Assembly (NCBI RefSeq): GCF_014633365.1
Contig: NC_068338.1
Location: 14,704,616-14,768,615 of the forward strand
Source: Diospyros lotus
Lineage: Eukaryota > Streptophyta > Magnoliopsida > Ericales > Ebenaceae
Length of the DNA stretch: 64,000 nucleotides
Direction: 5' to 3'
In this document: positions 33,014 to 44,536 of the stretch, one piece after another
Numbering within the stretch: position 1 is the stretch's first letter
How the letters are laid out: each line of letters begins with the position of its first letter
The notes under the pieces: model-generated
Told to the model about the DNA's origin: nothing
The model's database searches: none
Seen by the model: the letters and a program-made list of their open reading frames with translations, nothing else
Position numbers and translations under genes: made by a program

Positions 33014-35679
33014 TGTAACACCTCCTCGATTCAAGTATCACAGGTAGGTATACACCTAATTGCCCAAGAGGTAGGGGTGTACACGGTTCGGTCTAGCCGG
33101 TTTTGGGCCAAGAAAATTCGCCAAACCGCACATGCGGTTTGCACCTATAAGCAAACCGATTGGTCTAACTTGGTGAGAAGAAACTGCACCGAACCGCACC
33201 GCAGATTGCAGTGCGGTGCGGTTCGGTTTCTGCGGTTTACTGAAAATGCAACAACTCTCAGTTCACCATCACCAAACTTCCACACTCGCTCATCGACTAA
33301 GATTTACTCCAAATAATAAAAGCTTCGAACCCATCTTATTTTAGTCAGGATATTGCAGTACCTTGATCGAAATGGCGTCGTGAGTTGTGGCGTCGTGAGT
33401 TGGTCTGGTGCGGTGGGCAACTGGGGTCAATTCATCGCAACCTTCGTCGCTCTCGCTTCAGTCGGTGTCTGGGTGCGACGGGTGGGTCAAGTCCTTGTGC
33501 GTGGCAACGGTCGCCGGCGGAAGGATGGGTCGATTCGTCGCAAGCTTCGTCGCTCTCGCCTCGGTCGGTGTCTGGGTGCAGTGGGTGAGTCAGGGCTAAG
33601 TGCATGGTAGCGGCGGCAGGCGGTGGCATGGGTCTGTCGGTGAGAGACCTGGTGCGGCGAGGGGTGCGTCGCCGTCGCCAATGCTGACAGAGGAAGAGGG
33701 GGAGAGACGAAGAGGGGGAGAGAGAAGGGATTTGGGGATTTAGGGTTACTGGTTAACACCCCCCTCCCCTTCCGCGTTTCTCATTTTATAATTTATATTT
33801 TATATTATATATACATATATATATATATATTTTAATATAATTAAAGGATAATCGGGCGGTTCGGTTTCAAACCAAACCGCCAACCTTCAAACCGCGAAAC
33901 CGCGGTTTGGAGGTTTTCCAAACCGCACCGAACCGCCTCTTTAAAAAAACTGTGCGGTTCGGTGCGGTCTGGTTTGGTGTGGGCGGTTTTTGCGGTTCAC
34001 CGATTTTTTTGAACACCCCTACCAAGAGGTGTTAGGAAACCCTAAGCAGCGAAAAACACGGATCGAACCTGCCAGAAAGTTTGAAAGGGTTCCCATACAA
34101 GCAAAACATGCACAAGCCTTTCATTAGGGTAGAGTTTAAGTCTAGAATAAGAAAAAGAAGTACAATCTTTGAATACTTACAACACTTTTGAATAGGATTA
34201 CACAAAACAATAGAAAAGTATTAAACGTCCACAGTTTCTTTCCCATTTGCCTCGCTCGTCTCCTTAGCTCCTAGCATACCAAACATACCTGGAATGCGGA
34301 ACGTTCCAGGGGCATCAACCTGAGTTAGATCACATGAATCTAAGTGAGATGGTTTTAAGAAAAGAATGGATCATGTATGAGATGCAAGTATGCAAAGTGA
34401 AACCCCCTTTGTGGAAGCCATGCCAGGGTGTTGCAATCACCCCTACGCATGCCATGCTTACCTCAAACACGCATATGTGACTCAAAGAGCCACTCATAGA
34501 GGCCACTAACTTGCCACAAATAACCACATGCCATGAAGTGATGAAACAAGTAAAGTAACATGCTAAACAAAGAGAGCAAGTGAGTATGTCCACATTCAAC
34601 ACAAATGGTTCAAGAAATGATCAATATGGAGCACAAAAAATGCAAGAAACCACTCACACTTGATGTAGGTCTTGATGGTTCACCGTTTCTACGAATTTTA
34701 GCCTGATTTAGTTGTAGTTCCATATAGTTCGGGTCACCAAATCAAGATATTTTTACATATAATCATAGGAATTGATTTAAGAAGCAAACCCACAAAATCA
34801 TAGAGCAAGAGCCCCTGCCACACGCCGTCACGTGCCACCAGAAGGGTGGCCACGCGCGGCCAGCGCAGCTGCGGCTGACGCGTGTGATGCACGTGCCGTC
34901 TCCTTGCTTCTTATGAATTTTACACCAGAAATTAAAATGGTTATAACTCATTCATTTTAACCCCGATTTGCCTTCTGTTTGAACCTATGGACTCCCCTTT
35001 CAGTGCTCTACGACCCTACAGAAAGAAGATTGGCTTACCTTTTCAGTTTCCTTTTTGTTTTGACAGTTTTCCGATCAGGTCTCCCTATCCTTTCTTCTTT
35101 GCTTTTTCTTTGGTTTTTCTTGCACTTGCTTGCTTTCTCTCTTCTTAGCTTCACGTGGCCTTTCCTCCTTCCCTTTATATATCCTTTAAATTCCCAAATC
35201 TTTAAGATTTCACTTGGCCTCCAAGTTGTTCATTTTCTACCCTAATAATTTTACAACTTTGAAATTTTCCTATCTTCTAATGCAAGCCTCCACTTCTTCC
35301 AATCCTAGGCCTCCAAATACTCCTTCAAGATAATCTTTATCATCTTCTTCCTTTGCAATCAAATCCTAGCCAATACTAATCTTCCAATTTTAGACTTTTA
35401 GGATAAAAATCAATCATTACAATCATAACACTTTAAGACTTTAGGGAAAATTCTCAAACCAATCCTATCTTTCCAACACATGGCTTCTAGGATAAGGATT
35501 TATTATTGCATTCATTCCTTTTGTTGTAAATAAGCTAATCCTTTTATAAGTTGTGATATTTGCACTCGGGTTTGGTTTAATGCCCTAAAACCATTCATGT
35601 TTACACTTTAATTCTAAACTTCCATTTGAAACACTTTATTGCAACATCCAACCTCTACATTAAATTATGGGGTATTAAA
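33014..35679 (-). mobile_element. Second solo LTR, Tekay-like, - strand, split by a hAT element
   Basis: The + strand begins TGTAACACCTC (33014) and ends GGGGTATTAAA, so on the - strand it starts with a degraded TGTAATACCCC and ends GAGGTGTTACA. A perfect TSD AATAG flanks it (33009-33013 and 35680-35684). It shares with the other LTRs the segment equivalent to CCCTGGAACGTTC (seen reversed near 34293-34312), the CTCACTTAGAT word and a TATA-like TATATAAAGG near 35175-35185. Without the 958 bp due to the hAT insertion its length is about 1.7 kb, shorter than the + strand relative. Confidence 0.88.
33072..34021. mobile_element. hAT-like non-autonomous element inside the solo LTR
   Basis: The TIRs are TAGGGGTGTACACGGTTCGG on the left and TTTTTTTGAACACCCCTA on the right (mirror TAGGGGTGTTCA). 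An 8-bp TSD CCAAGAGG flanks it (33064-33071 and 34022-34029), as expected for hAT. Subterminal regions are rich in CGGTTCGGT and AACCGC words. The interior (33350-33750) is GC-rich and contains a roughly 60-bp segment repeated about 103 bp apart (TCGCAACCTTCGTCGCTCTC and TCGCAAGCTTCGTCGCTCTC). Open frames there overlap on both strands and are not credible proteins. Confidence 0.88.
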
Positions 35680-35684
35680 AATAG

Positions 35685-36048
35685 TGGGTCCTCGAAAGGA
35701 TGGCTGCTTAGTTATGGTACATCTGTGCTTCCCACGCCCTTCGGTCTGGATAAAGGCTTCCTCTTGGGTTTGGCTAGGTGGCGGGCCTCGTTGTTGATGT
35801 TGTTAGTGATCTGGTGAGGCATTTTTGCGATGGACGGTCTGCTCCTGGTGAGGGTCTGGCCCTTTGAGGTGGGGCTCTATTACGGGTTGACAATGGTCAT
35901 CTGATGGCCAATTTTTCTTTTCTAACTCTGCCATTGCACACTAGGGTGTGGGGCTTGGCTACTTATTCATGTTACTTGACTGCTGCTTCCGTGAGTTTTG
36001 CTTCCTTTATTGTCCTTGCCGAGCTTGGGGATCCGAACTCTGAGGCTG
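35685..36048 (-). other. Decayed continuation of the Tat-like polyprotein
   Basis: Directly after the protease frame the - strand has several stops within 100 codons and no reverse transcriptase motif. The region ends at the solo LTR. This is where pol would be expected to begin, so pol was lost before or apart from the LTR insertion. Confidence 0.4.
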
Positions 36049-37971
36049 TCATGGTAGCACAATTAGCCTCTTTCTGATCGGATTGAATGGCTCTGACCTT
36101 GGTATTTGATACTGGAACTTTATGGTTAGATGGGAAGTGGATACTATTGTGCCTAAGCTGTTGAGAGATGGGCGACTGAGTAATGCGTTGTATAGTGTCC
36201 GACATTCAATGACTAGATACCAAATGCAGATTGTTTGGACAAAATGAGCTATCTTGAATGAGGTTAGTAAGTCGATGTGTCCCCTGATGCTTACCTGTTC
36301 TCTGGAAAAACCAATTAGGTTCCCGTCAAATGGCCTTAGCTCATTTTCGGGGATTCCCATTTTCTTCAGGGTTAGCAGGTATAACAAGTTAGCCGAGTTA
36401 CCCTGATCCACGAGGACTTTATTTACCAAGAAATTCGTGGCGACGATCAAGATTACCATGGGATCATCGAGGTTTTTGTCGATACCTTCGAAGTCCTTCT
36501 CGGTGAAGGAGATTGCGGGGTGTCGGGCTATCCTCTTTGGCTTTCTTTCGGTGTTATCTATTGACATTATAGCCTGGAGGTGTTGTTTCCTTGTTGAGCT
36601 TGATTCTCTTCTGCCTACGAAGCCTCTAGAGATGGTGTCAATTACTCCGGCTACTAGATTTCCTGGGGGCGGTCTGACATTTTTCCTGTTGCCTGCTTGG
36701 TGCCGCCTCTGAGGGTTGCGGCTCATTTTCCTGTCTGGGTTGCCTTGCGGGGATCGCCTTTGGTCCGGTCTATAAACATATTGGAAAAGATAGCCTTCCT
36801 TGACCAGTCGTTCTATTTGATCCTTTAGAGCGGTGCATTCTTCGATCGTATGCCAAAACATACGGTGGTAACCACACCGCTTGCTGGTGTCGGTGTTGCA
36901 GCGATGAGGTCGTTGCTTGCTGATATCCAAGAAAGGGATGACCCTGGCATTGTAAACCTCTCGAAAATTTGATCCCGCCTTGTTGTGAGGGGGATGTATG
37001 CGTTGTAGTGCAATCAAAATGGCTCGAGGGCCTGGGGTGGTTCTCTCTACCCCTTGTTGTGATCTCGGCTTTCTTGGTTTTGGTAGGAGTCCCTCATGTG
37101 GTTGTGTTGATGCCTGGTAGGAGGTCCCGATTGGGGGGCTGGTTATGGCCGTGCTTGTAGCTCGGCTTCGCTGTGCCTGACGGTCGAGGCTTCTTCCATG
37201 TTAATGTATCCTGTTGCCCGCATTTTGAGATTAGCCAATATGGCGGGGGTTTTCGGGCCAGTGAATCAGCCAAGCGACCTGCTCTTAGCCCAGCCACGAT
37301 GGCGTGTAAGGATACCGCAGGGTTGAGATCCTTGATTTAGAGGGCCTCCTGAAAGAACTTATTCATGAATGCCCGCAGTGGCTCATGTTTGCCTTGCTTC
37401 AAGTTGATGAGGCTGGACGATGTCTTATGATGAGCTCGGCTAGTGGAGAAATGAGTGAGGAAGTGGGTGGCTAGCTTGGAGAAGTCGTGGGTGGAGTTCG
37501 GCTCTAAGGACGAGAACCACAACATGGCTGACTTCCTTAGGGTGCTAGGAAAGGATTGGCACATGATCGGGTCCGAACTTCTACTTATTAGCATGGCGGC
37601 GCTGAATATGGTGAGATGGTCCTGAGAGTTAGTGGTGCCGTCATAAGGTTCCAAGGTGTAAGGGGGCGAAAGCCGTCGGGTAAAGGAATGGCCATGATAA
37701 ACTCAAAAAAAGGGTGGTTGTGGAAGTACAAGGACGCAAAAGATAGGGGAATAGGGGTGTGGGTGCCCTGGTGGTGTTGGTGACGACTGCCTTTTGCATT
37801 GCAATCGACCTACTCGTTGGGTTGGTCGCGCTGCTAGTTTCGGATCAATTCAATAACTTGGTTCTGGAGTTGCTGGACCGTCTGAAGAAGGAGTTCTATG
37901 GCAACCGAGTTTTGCGGGAGATAGTCAACGTTATTCAGTTCTTGGGTAAGGGCGTTTTTGGTTCGCACCAT
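36049..37971 (-). pseudogene. Tat-like Gypsy gag-protease, frameshifted
   Basis: A - strand start ATG at 37971 (MVRTKNALTQELNNV) is followed by LQTVQQLQNQVIELIRN and a stop. After a frameshift the gag domain is at 37337-37654 (PYDGTTNSQDHL, MLWFSSLEPNSTHDF, SLINLKQGKHEPLRAFM). A further gag part is near 37094-37297 (AGLRAGRLADSLARKPP). The longest frame, 36049-37017, holds a CGYHRMFWHTIEECTALKDQ zinc-knuckle-like motif, a linker and an aspartic protease region where VLVDQGNSANLLYLLTLKKM replaces the usual VLVDNGSSADIL, so the catalytic triplet D-S/T-G reads DQG. GRPGL-like text reads SRPSLNSLGTIVSTSHL. It is disabled by stops and frameshifts. Confidence 0.85.
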
Positions 37972-38051
37972 GGTATGACAACGAGGAGGTTGGCTTGAAA
38001 GGCTCTAGTGAAATTATGGGGTATGTAAGTTTTACCGAGCTCCACGGTAAG

Positions 38052-38570
38052 TGTCAGATGTTCCTTCCTAACCAAAAGTGGACTGTCGAAGGCGGGATCG
38101 CAATGGCAGGGCACGGGCTCTGGCGACGGGTTCATCTGGGGAGCGGTTGACACCTGCAAGCACTCCGACGCTCGAGTAAATAAGAGAGAGTGTATCAATA
38201 GGTTAAAAGTCGAAACATACCTTGGCTTTGAAAAGAGCTAGCTGATATAGAAAGAGTAGATGTCCTCCTACATGCATGCGTCGTGCGTTTGCAAGTGATG
38301 AGACTGACTATCTGGCGTCGATAGAGGTAGAGGTTCCTAGGTGGTAGCATGGTGGCGACAGAACCCTCATTAATGTGGATAAAATCCATCATTAATAAGG
38401 ATGAGATCTGAGGCAGTCGCGCGGATACCCAACGGGAGTTGCAATGATGTCGTGACAGGCTGGCGCTAAGCCGAGATTATGCTCGAGGAGAAGGCCAAGA
38501 TTGGGCCTAGAGGAAGGGCCGAGACTGGGCCCAGAAAAGAAGACTGAGATTGGGCCCGGACAGTCCACCA
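38052..38570 (-). repeat. Right LTR of the Tat-like composite (5' LTR on the - strand)
   Basis: On the + strand it begins TGTCAGATGTTCC and ends AGTCCACCA, giving TG...CA on both strands. It is homologous to 24614-25114. Gag begins about 80 bp inside it on the - strand. No standard primer-binding site is obvious in the bases below 38052. Confidence 0.68.
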
Positions 38571-39398
38571 CCAATGTACGATAAGAAATCTAAGTAGCAA
38601 AATATATATTTTAACCCTTTTATTTGTATATTTTTTTCATTTAGATATTTAAAATTTTTATTATTTCAATTACACTCTTAAACTATACAATTTCGAGTTA
38701 ATTATAATCTTAAACTTTTTTATTATTTCAATTATACCGTTGAACTATATTTAATTTATCATCCTCAACAAATTTATCAAGACGTGCAATTAATTTGAAA
38801 TTATATAATTAAAATAATAAAAAATTAAGTATTTAAAAAATATATATATAAATAAAAGAATTAAAATATGTATTTCCCTAACTAAAATGAAAACATTCCT
38901 CAGGAATTACCGAGTACATTTAAGAAATTAGGACGGGAGATCAAACTTACATGTCCTGTCGTGTCGTGCCCGGTGTGTGATCGTGTTGGGCCATGGCCTG
39001 GCCCGTCTGGTCCACTCAAGGTCATGCCAAACGCGATTGACATCTTTAATTGTGGGGGAAAGTGCAATTTTTTGTTTTCAAAATGACGGAACCTTTTTAT
39101 GGACGACGGGGTCCACTTGAAATTTGCCACGTGATGCTAAGAGACAACCCTACTCATCTCTACACCGCCCGGGGGGGGGGATAGATGTCTATTCATTGTC
39201 AACTAATTCTGAAGAGGTAATGGGGCCAAAATAGAAAGAAAGCCATCCAAAGATGCTTACGTTATTGGAATAGACTGGAAAGATGATTAAAGCTACTACA
39301 CCCCACCCCATGGTCATCTTCTTCACTTGACCCTCTGCGCTTCCCTCCACTTTCTGGCACTTTCTCCAGAAAGAGAACCCGAAAGTAAAAAAGAAACC
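38571..39398. other. Region upstream of the UGT gene
   Basis: AT-rich with no gene until about 39050. A run of ten G sits at 39171-39180. The UGT transcript probably begins within the last 100-200 bp before 39399. No TATA box is convincing. Confidence 0.4.
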
Positions 39399-41059
39399 AT
39401 GGGAGAGAGAGAAACGATGGAAGAAAACAGGTGCATAGTGATGTTCCCGTTCATGGGTCAAGGCCACATGATCCCCTTCCTGGCCTTAGCCCTCCAAATC
39501 GAGCAAAGAGGCTACCCCATCATCTTTGTCAACACCCCTCTCAACATCGCCAAGCTCCGGCGATCAATCCCACCCACCTCTTCAATCCGCCTCGCTCATC
39601 TCCCCTTCAATTCCTCCGACCACGGCCTCCCGCCGGACTCCGAGAACACCGACGTCCTCCCTTACTCCCTCGTCCTCCAATTCCTCGAGGCCTCCACCAC
39701 GCTCCGACCCGCCTTCCGATCCCTCCTCGCCGACCTCATCCGCGGCGGCCCTCCGCCGCTCTGCGTCGTCGCCGACATATTCTTCGGCTGGTCCGCCGAG
39801 GTCGCCCACGACCTGGGGCTGTTCCACGTCATCTTCAGTGGAGCCGGTGGGTTCGGATTGGGGTGTTACCACTCCGTTTGGCTGAACCTGCCCCATCTCG
39901 CCTCCCAGTCCGCGGAATTCACCTCACCGGACTTCCCCGAAGCCGGCCGGTTCCACGTCACCCAGCTCACTGCCGCCTACTTGCAGGCCGACGGCAAGGA
40001 CGGATGGTCGGTTTTCCAGCACAGGAACCTCTCGGGGTGGGCAAACTCTGACGGGCTTCTGTTCAACACCGTTGAAAACCTCGACCGGATCGGATTATCC
40101 TACTTCCGGCGCCAATTGAAGCGCCCAATTTGGGCCGTCGGGCCGGTCCTCCTGCTCGGAGATGACCGATCTCGACTCGGGAAACAGGCCGGAATTACGC
40201 TGGAACAATGCTTGGATTGGCTCGATACGAAATCGCCGAATTCGGTCCTGTACATATCATTCGGATCAATGAACACCATATCCGCCTCGCAGATGGTGCA
40301 GCTGGCTAAAGCGTTGGAACAAGTTCGGAATGTGAATTTCATATGGGTTGTCCGGCCGCCGCTGGGGTTCGACATAACGGCCGAGTTCAGAGCAGAGGAC
40401 TGGCTGCCGGAGGGGTTTATCGACAACGTGGTGGAGGATCAGAAACGTGGGATTGTCGTGGTACTGATGAATTGAATTATACTAATGATTGACTACTAGT
40501 ATCTCATCTAAGAAGTTAAAATGTTACTAAACAGAGGGCTAATTTTATTTTTTGGTGTTATTAATAATAGGTGCAATGGGCACCCCAGGTGGAGATTTTG
40601 TCGCACAAAGCAGTGGGTGCGTTCGTGACGCACTGTGGGTGGAACTCGGTGCTGGAAGCGCTGAGCCGGAGCGTGCCGCTGATCGGGTGGCCGATGGCAG
40701 GGGAGCAGTTCTTCAATGCCAAGTTCCTGGTGGAGGTGGTGGGGGTGTGCGTGGAGGTGGCGAGAGGGACTAATTTTGAGGTGAGGCATCAGGACATAGT
40801 GGACAAGATAGAGCTGGTGATGGGGGAAGAGAGTGAGAAGGGGAAGGAGATGAAGAGGAGAGCACTGGAGGTGAAGGAGATAATCAAAGATGCCATTAGG
40901 AACGAGGAGGGAGTTGGTAGTGGAATCAAGGGGTCCTCTGTCAAAGCAATGGATGAGTTTTTCAATGCTGCCATCATCTCGTGGAACGAGAAGACGACAA
41001 AGTCGGGCAAAGGCCCTGGCCAGGACGGGGACGAGGACGAGGAGAGGACTTGTATTTAG
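39399..41059 (+). CDS. UDP-glycosyltransferase, UGT92A-like, two exons
   Basis: Family 1 glycosyltransferases transfer a sugar from UDP-sugar to small acceptors in the cytosol. Exons are 39399-40460 and 40571-41059, with a GT-AG phase-0 intron of 110 bp and 516 residues. The ATG at 39399 has a good context (ACCATGG); an in-frame ATG 24 codons upstream is unlikely. The N-terminal domain has catalytic His23 in FMGQGHMIPFLALA and activating Asp126 in VVADIFFGW. The C-terminal PSPG box is residues 357-400, beginning WAPQVEILSHKA, with HCGWNS, E and a final Gln44, which usually goes with UDP-glucose. The intron lies two codons before this box. The text NTPLNIAKLR and the overall layout are closest to UGT92A1-type enzymes by memory. 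A polar tail of about 25 residues (SGKGPGQDGDEDEERTC) extends beyond the usual end. Acceptor unknown. Confidence 0.9.
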
Positions 41060-41796
41060 ATTTGAAGTTAAATTATTACATAAATATTTACACATCTGGT
41101 GTATAGGTGGTGGGTATACCAGCGACCAGAGTTGTGTTGGCCGGCATATTGATCGTACATTTTGTTTTTTAATTGCTTTGCTGGTATGACTAAGACATGT
41201 GTCAAGCTTTTGTTTGTTCCCTTAAATTATAAGGAAATTAATTAATATTTTCCTTTCGTCTGTGGCCATTACTTAGCTTTAAATGTATAATAGTTAATTA
41301 GTCAGGGCAGGTCAATCAATGACTAATTTGAACAAAACTCTCCATCTAGCAACCAAGTGTCAAAAAATGAATGAGAACGCCCGCATGGCAGCTCAGTTAG
41401 TCATAGTTGGGCACAAAGTGTCTCCATGGTGGCGCAGTAAGTATTGGTCTAGTTACTGTACCCATCTGAGTCACCATGATTAATTCTCTCACATTTTGTC
41501 GGTCAAATGTGGGGACGTTTGGGGTGAGTGATTCACCTTTTTGGGACAAGAAATGAGAACACAAAGTAGAAATGAGGCCAGCTGTGATACATGAAAATTA
41601 TTAGGAGGTATTGTTTTGAGATTTTCAAAACTTTTCTCGTTTTTTAAATTTTTAAAAAATATTTTAAGTTATTTTTATAATTTTAAAAATATTTTAGAAT
41701 CATTTTGAAATAAGTTAAAAATATTGAAAATATATTTTTAATTTATAAATGCATTTTATATTTATTTTTAATTTTTATTTTTGTATAACTTAAAAG
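41060..41796. other. UGT 3' flank
   Basis: Contains the presumed UGT 3' UTR, then AT-rich intergenic DNA. No other feature is supported. Confidence 0.4.
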
Positions 41797-42071
41797 TAGA
41801 GTTGAGAAATGAGCAAGTCGGCCGAGCTAAGCTCAGCCCGCATCTTGCTTGGCCCACCCATTTTGTGGGTCGGGTTGAATTTGACCCGTAAGGGAGGAAG
41901 GTTAAGTTGGGTCGAGCAATAGAAAATGAGGGTCTGGCATGATCCTATAGCTCTTAATAAAAAGGTTGGGTCGGCAGGGTCATTTTGGTGGACCACCCTC
42001 ATTTTTGGTGGGCTAGGTTGGGAGGCAGGCTGGTCGGGCCTATGGGTTGTCCAGCCCATTTGCCAACTCTA
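41797..42071. mobile_element. hAT-like MITE
   Basis: The left TIR TAGAGTTGAGAAATGAGC and the reverse complement of the right end (TAGAGTTGGCAAATGGGC) match at most positions. The 8-bp flanks CTTAAAAG (41789-41796) and CCTAAAAG (42072-42079) differ at one base, consistent with an aged hAT TSD. At 275 bp it is internally rich in GGCCC/GGGTCGG words. Open frames across it are incidental. Confidence 0.75.
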
Positions 42072-42493
42072 CCTAAAAGCCAACACACGTTCACAAAATT
42101 AGGTAAAATAAAAGAAAATTCTTTAGATAGATCTTACACAATTTTACATTATTTTGAAAGCGATATGTATTATCTATACTATTATATAAGTAAACAACTT
42201 GGTTTAAGGTGCGTTTGAAGTTTTATTAATAAAATAATTATTCAAACTACTATTTTCATATTTTTTTGAAAAAAAATTAAAATTAAATCAAGAATAATTT
42301 TACTACTATAATAATATTAACTTTTATTTAAATTTCACTTAAAAATAAAATTAAATTGCAACTACCAGACAAATCAGGTAGTGGGCTTTCATTTAAATTT
42401 TTTTATTTTTTATTTACATATATATAACACAAGTCAAATCTGTAGTGTAATTTTAAAAATACTTTTTTCATAATTTTTTATTTAATAAATATA
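42072..42493. other. AT-rich intergenic DNA
   Basis: No feature is supported apart from the MITE flank. Confidence 0.4.
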
Positions 42494-43508
42494 TGTTGGC
42501 TACCAATTTGGACCGCCAATTAAAGTATCCAAGACGCTAAACCAATTATGAAGGCGGCCAAGAAGATGCCTGTTCGCAAACGACACTAAAGACTGGCAAA
42601 TTCTTTATGGTAAATTATACTCGGTACTTTTTGTTTTGGTCGTGGGGTACCTTAGAAAAATTAAAGTAAAAAATTTTAAAAAATTCTAAAAGTATTTCAA
42701 GAAGGTAAGATTTTGATAACCCTCAAGAGTTTTTCAGGTAAGAGTCTCCCGGAGTCTGAAAAATCTCCGAGGTAGCTTAGTCCTTAGCATCCCTGAAACC
42801 CAAGACTCATCCGAAGAGTCTTCCGAGCCTAAGTCATCTGATGACTAAAAGGAATCTTCAAACCCTTTTGGAAGATACTCATCGGGACATTTTGTTCTCG
42901 AAGATACCTCCAAGCCCTCCAACCTCATCCAAATAGTTGGCACACACATTAGCATGCCACATGTAACATGGATCCCACCACTAATGTCTATAAATACTTG
43001 CTTCCTACACAACAAGTAGACCTTTTTTGGACTTAGGACTCAAAAACTTTAACCTCAATCCACAAAGAACCCATCGGAACACTACCTATCAAAAAGCTCC
43101 CATTTGAAGACACTAATTTGGAACATACTGCATACACATATACATACATTCAAACTTCTACTTCATGTCATCATCATCTGACTTAGGCATCAGAGGGTCT
43201 GCATGGGAAAGATCCCTGCATGTCTTCTAATTATTCCTTTGCTACAGACCCATTTGGTGCCACCATTCCAAAGACCTTTCGGACCCTGCAAAAAAACTAG
43301 CCATCCAAAGACTCTTCGACGAGCAAGGCCCTCGAAGAGTGTCAGAAGTCATCCGGAAACTCCCTACATCCTCCTAGCTCTCTCGAACAACAGATCAAGA
43401 CCAACACCTGTTGACCTTCTTGTGGTGCCCCGGACCTTGAGCTTTTGTTTGGATTGTGCCAAACTGTTTCATAAGATAAATAAATTTAATTGTTGTAATT
43501 AGGCAACA
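42494..43508 (+). repeat. Candidate LTR of a Tat-like Gypsy element
   Basis: A possible start TGTTGGCTACC at 42494 and end GGCAACA at 43508. A TATA-like TATAAATAC lies at 42989. Immediately downstream is ATTTGGCGTTGTCTATGG (43512-43529), close to the TTTGGCGCCGTCTGTGG motif that follows the 5' LTR in many Tat/Retand elements. No second LTR is in the window, so the call rests mainly on that primer-binding-site motif. Confidence 0.42.
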
Positions 43509-44536
43509 ACAATTTGGCGTTGTCTATGGAAAATGAGCAAAAAGTCATCCTCCATGTCAAAGACTATAAGGTTCACCCACACAAGGATGCTATTTTAGTT
43601 TATGGACCCTTTAAAACGCTCACACCCAAGCCTGTAGTGTCCCCCAATTAATCACACTGCAAATCTTCCAAGGAGGCACCAGTGAGCTTTTGCAAGGCTT
43701 TTCTCCTACTATTATAAGGTTGTCAAGCATTTTCTCCCACTGTTATGACTTTCCCCATAAGCAATGCAATCGGCCCTCAGGGGAAGGATGTGTCATCCCA
43801 CCTCGCCTCAAGAGCATTCTTCAAGTTGATCGTCCAAGAACCAGGCGAGGAAAGTGGGAGAAGTAGGAGAATATACCTTAAGAACTTCACATTATATTCT
43901 TTGAGGTCTAAGTTTAGGCAACAGTTGCTGCTCGAACTTGAATTTGATGAAAGTTCGTTCTCTCTAGCAATGTCAGTCACCAAGGAAGAGTGTTATCCCA
44001 ATGTCAGCCCTATTTCAACTTTTCCAGTTGACTCGGGGACCAGTCATTCAAAACTGGAATGACATCTTCCTCGGGTAAAACGCTCTTGCAAAAGCATATG
44101 CAAGAGCTTTCTATGAACCAAAAGGGTGCCTACTTATTCGGAAGGAGTTCCCAAAAGTTCAAGAGTAGAAATGCTAATGGAGCTATTCGAAGGATTGACG
44201 AGAAGAGGTTGCTATTGCTAGTGGCAACTTATATTAGCACATTCTGCAGCCTACAACCACTTTGATTCGTGATCCCTGCATATGCCCCTTTGTTGTAAGA
44301 TGTTTGGCGACTATTATAGTCCCTGCGAACCCTACGCAAGCGAAATAACGCAATCAGCTGCGATGAGAGTTTCTCATGACCTTCGCCATAAATGCTTCAA
44401 AGGCAAAAGGTCGTGTGAGCTACCAAGGCATTATGTTGATCTCTTTGCAAGCGACATTCTTGAAGAGTCCATAATACATGACGATCACAGTATTGATATA
44501 CAAGAAACAATCTTCCCCTGTCATGAGAATCTCTAA
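43509..44536 (+). pseudogene. Decayed internal region after the candidate LTR
   Basis: Three short + strand frames (43745-44062, 44059-44265, 44282-44536) follow one another with stops or frame changes between them. I recognise no retroelement domain in them. The last, ending DDHSIDIQETIFPCHENL, is cut by the insertion at 44537, and the flanking sequence resumes at 48004. Confidence 0.3.

Larger units (their letters stand above)
24614..38570 (-). mobile_element. Degenerate Tat/Retand-like Gypsy composite with nested insertions
   Basis: Two direct repeats of about 500 bp (24614-25114 and 38052-38570) look like the LTRs. On the - strand, gag and protease follow the right-hand LTR (37971-36049). 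No reverse transcriptase or integrase text is visible. Long tandem arrays (30690-32690) and a coiled-coil ORF on the opposite strand (about 25726-26590) lie before the left LTR. Grande-type members of the Tat lineage are known to carry an antisense ORF and repeats between pol and the 3' LTR, so the plan fits. Two solo LTRs (27499-30191 and 33014-35679) are later insertions. The outer flanks (TTAAC and CCAAT) are not a matching TSD, so the two LTRs may not belong to one insertion. Confidence 0.6.

Noticed and set aside
24609..38575. A shared TSD for the Tat-like LTR pair
   Set aside because: The flanks TTAAC and CCAAT differ; no nearby shift by a few bases gave a match.
39431..40051. 206-codon overlapping + frame and antisense frames inside the UGT gene
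   Set aside because: Pro/Arg-rich shadows of GC-rich coding sequence; the true frame has catalytic motifs.
40461..40475. UGT exon 1 read through to a stop at 40475
   Set aside because: A GT donor at 40461 and the PSPG box from 40571 in phase 0 show that this is intron.
43203..43502. 99-codon frame in the candidate LTR
   Set aside because: Lies within a presumed LTR and lacks protein features.
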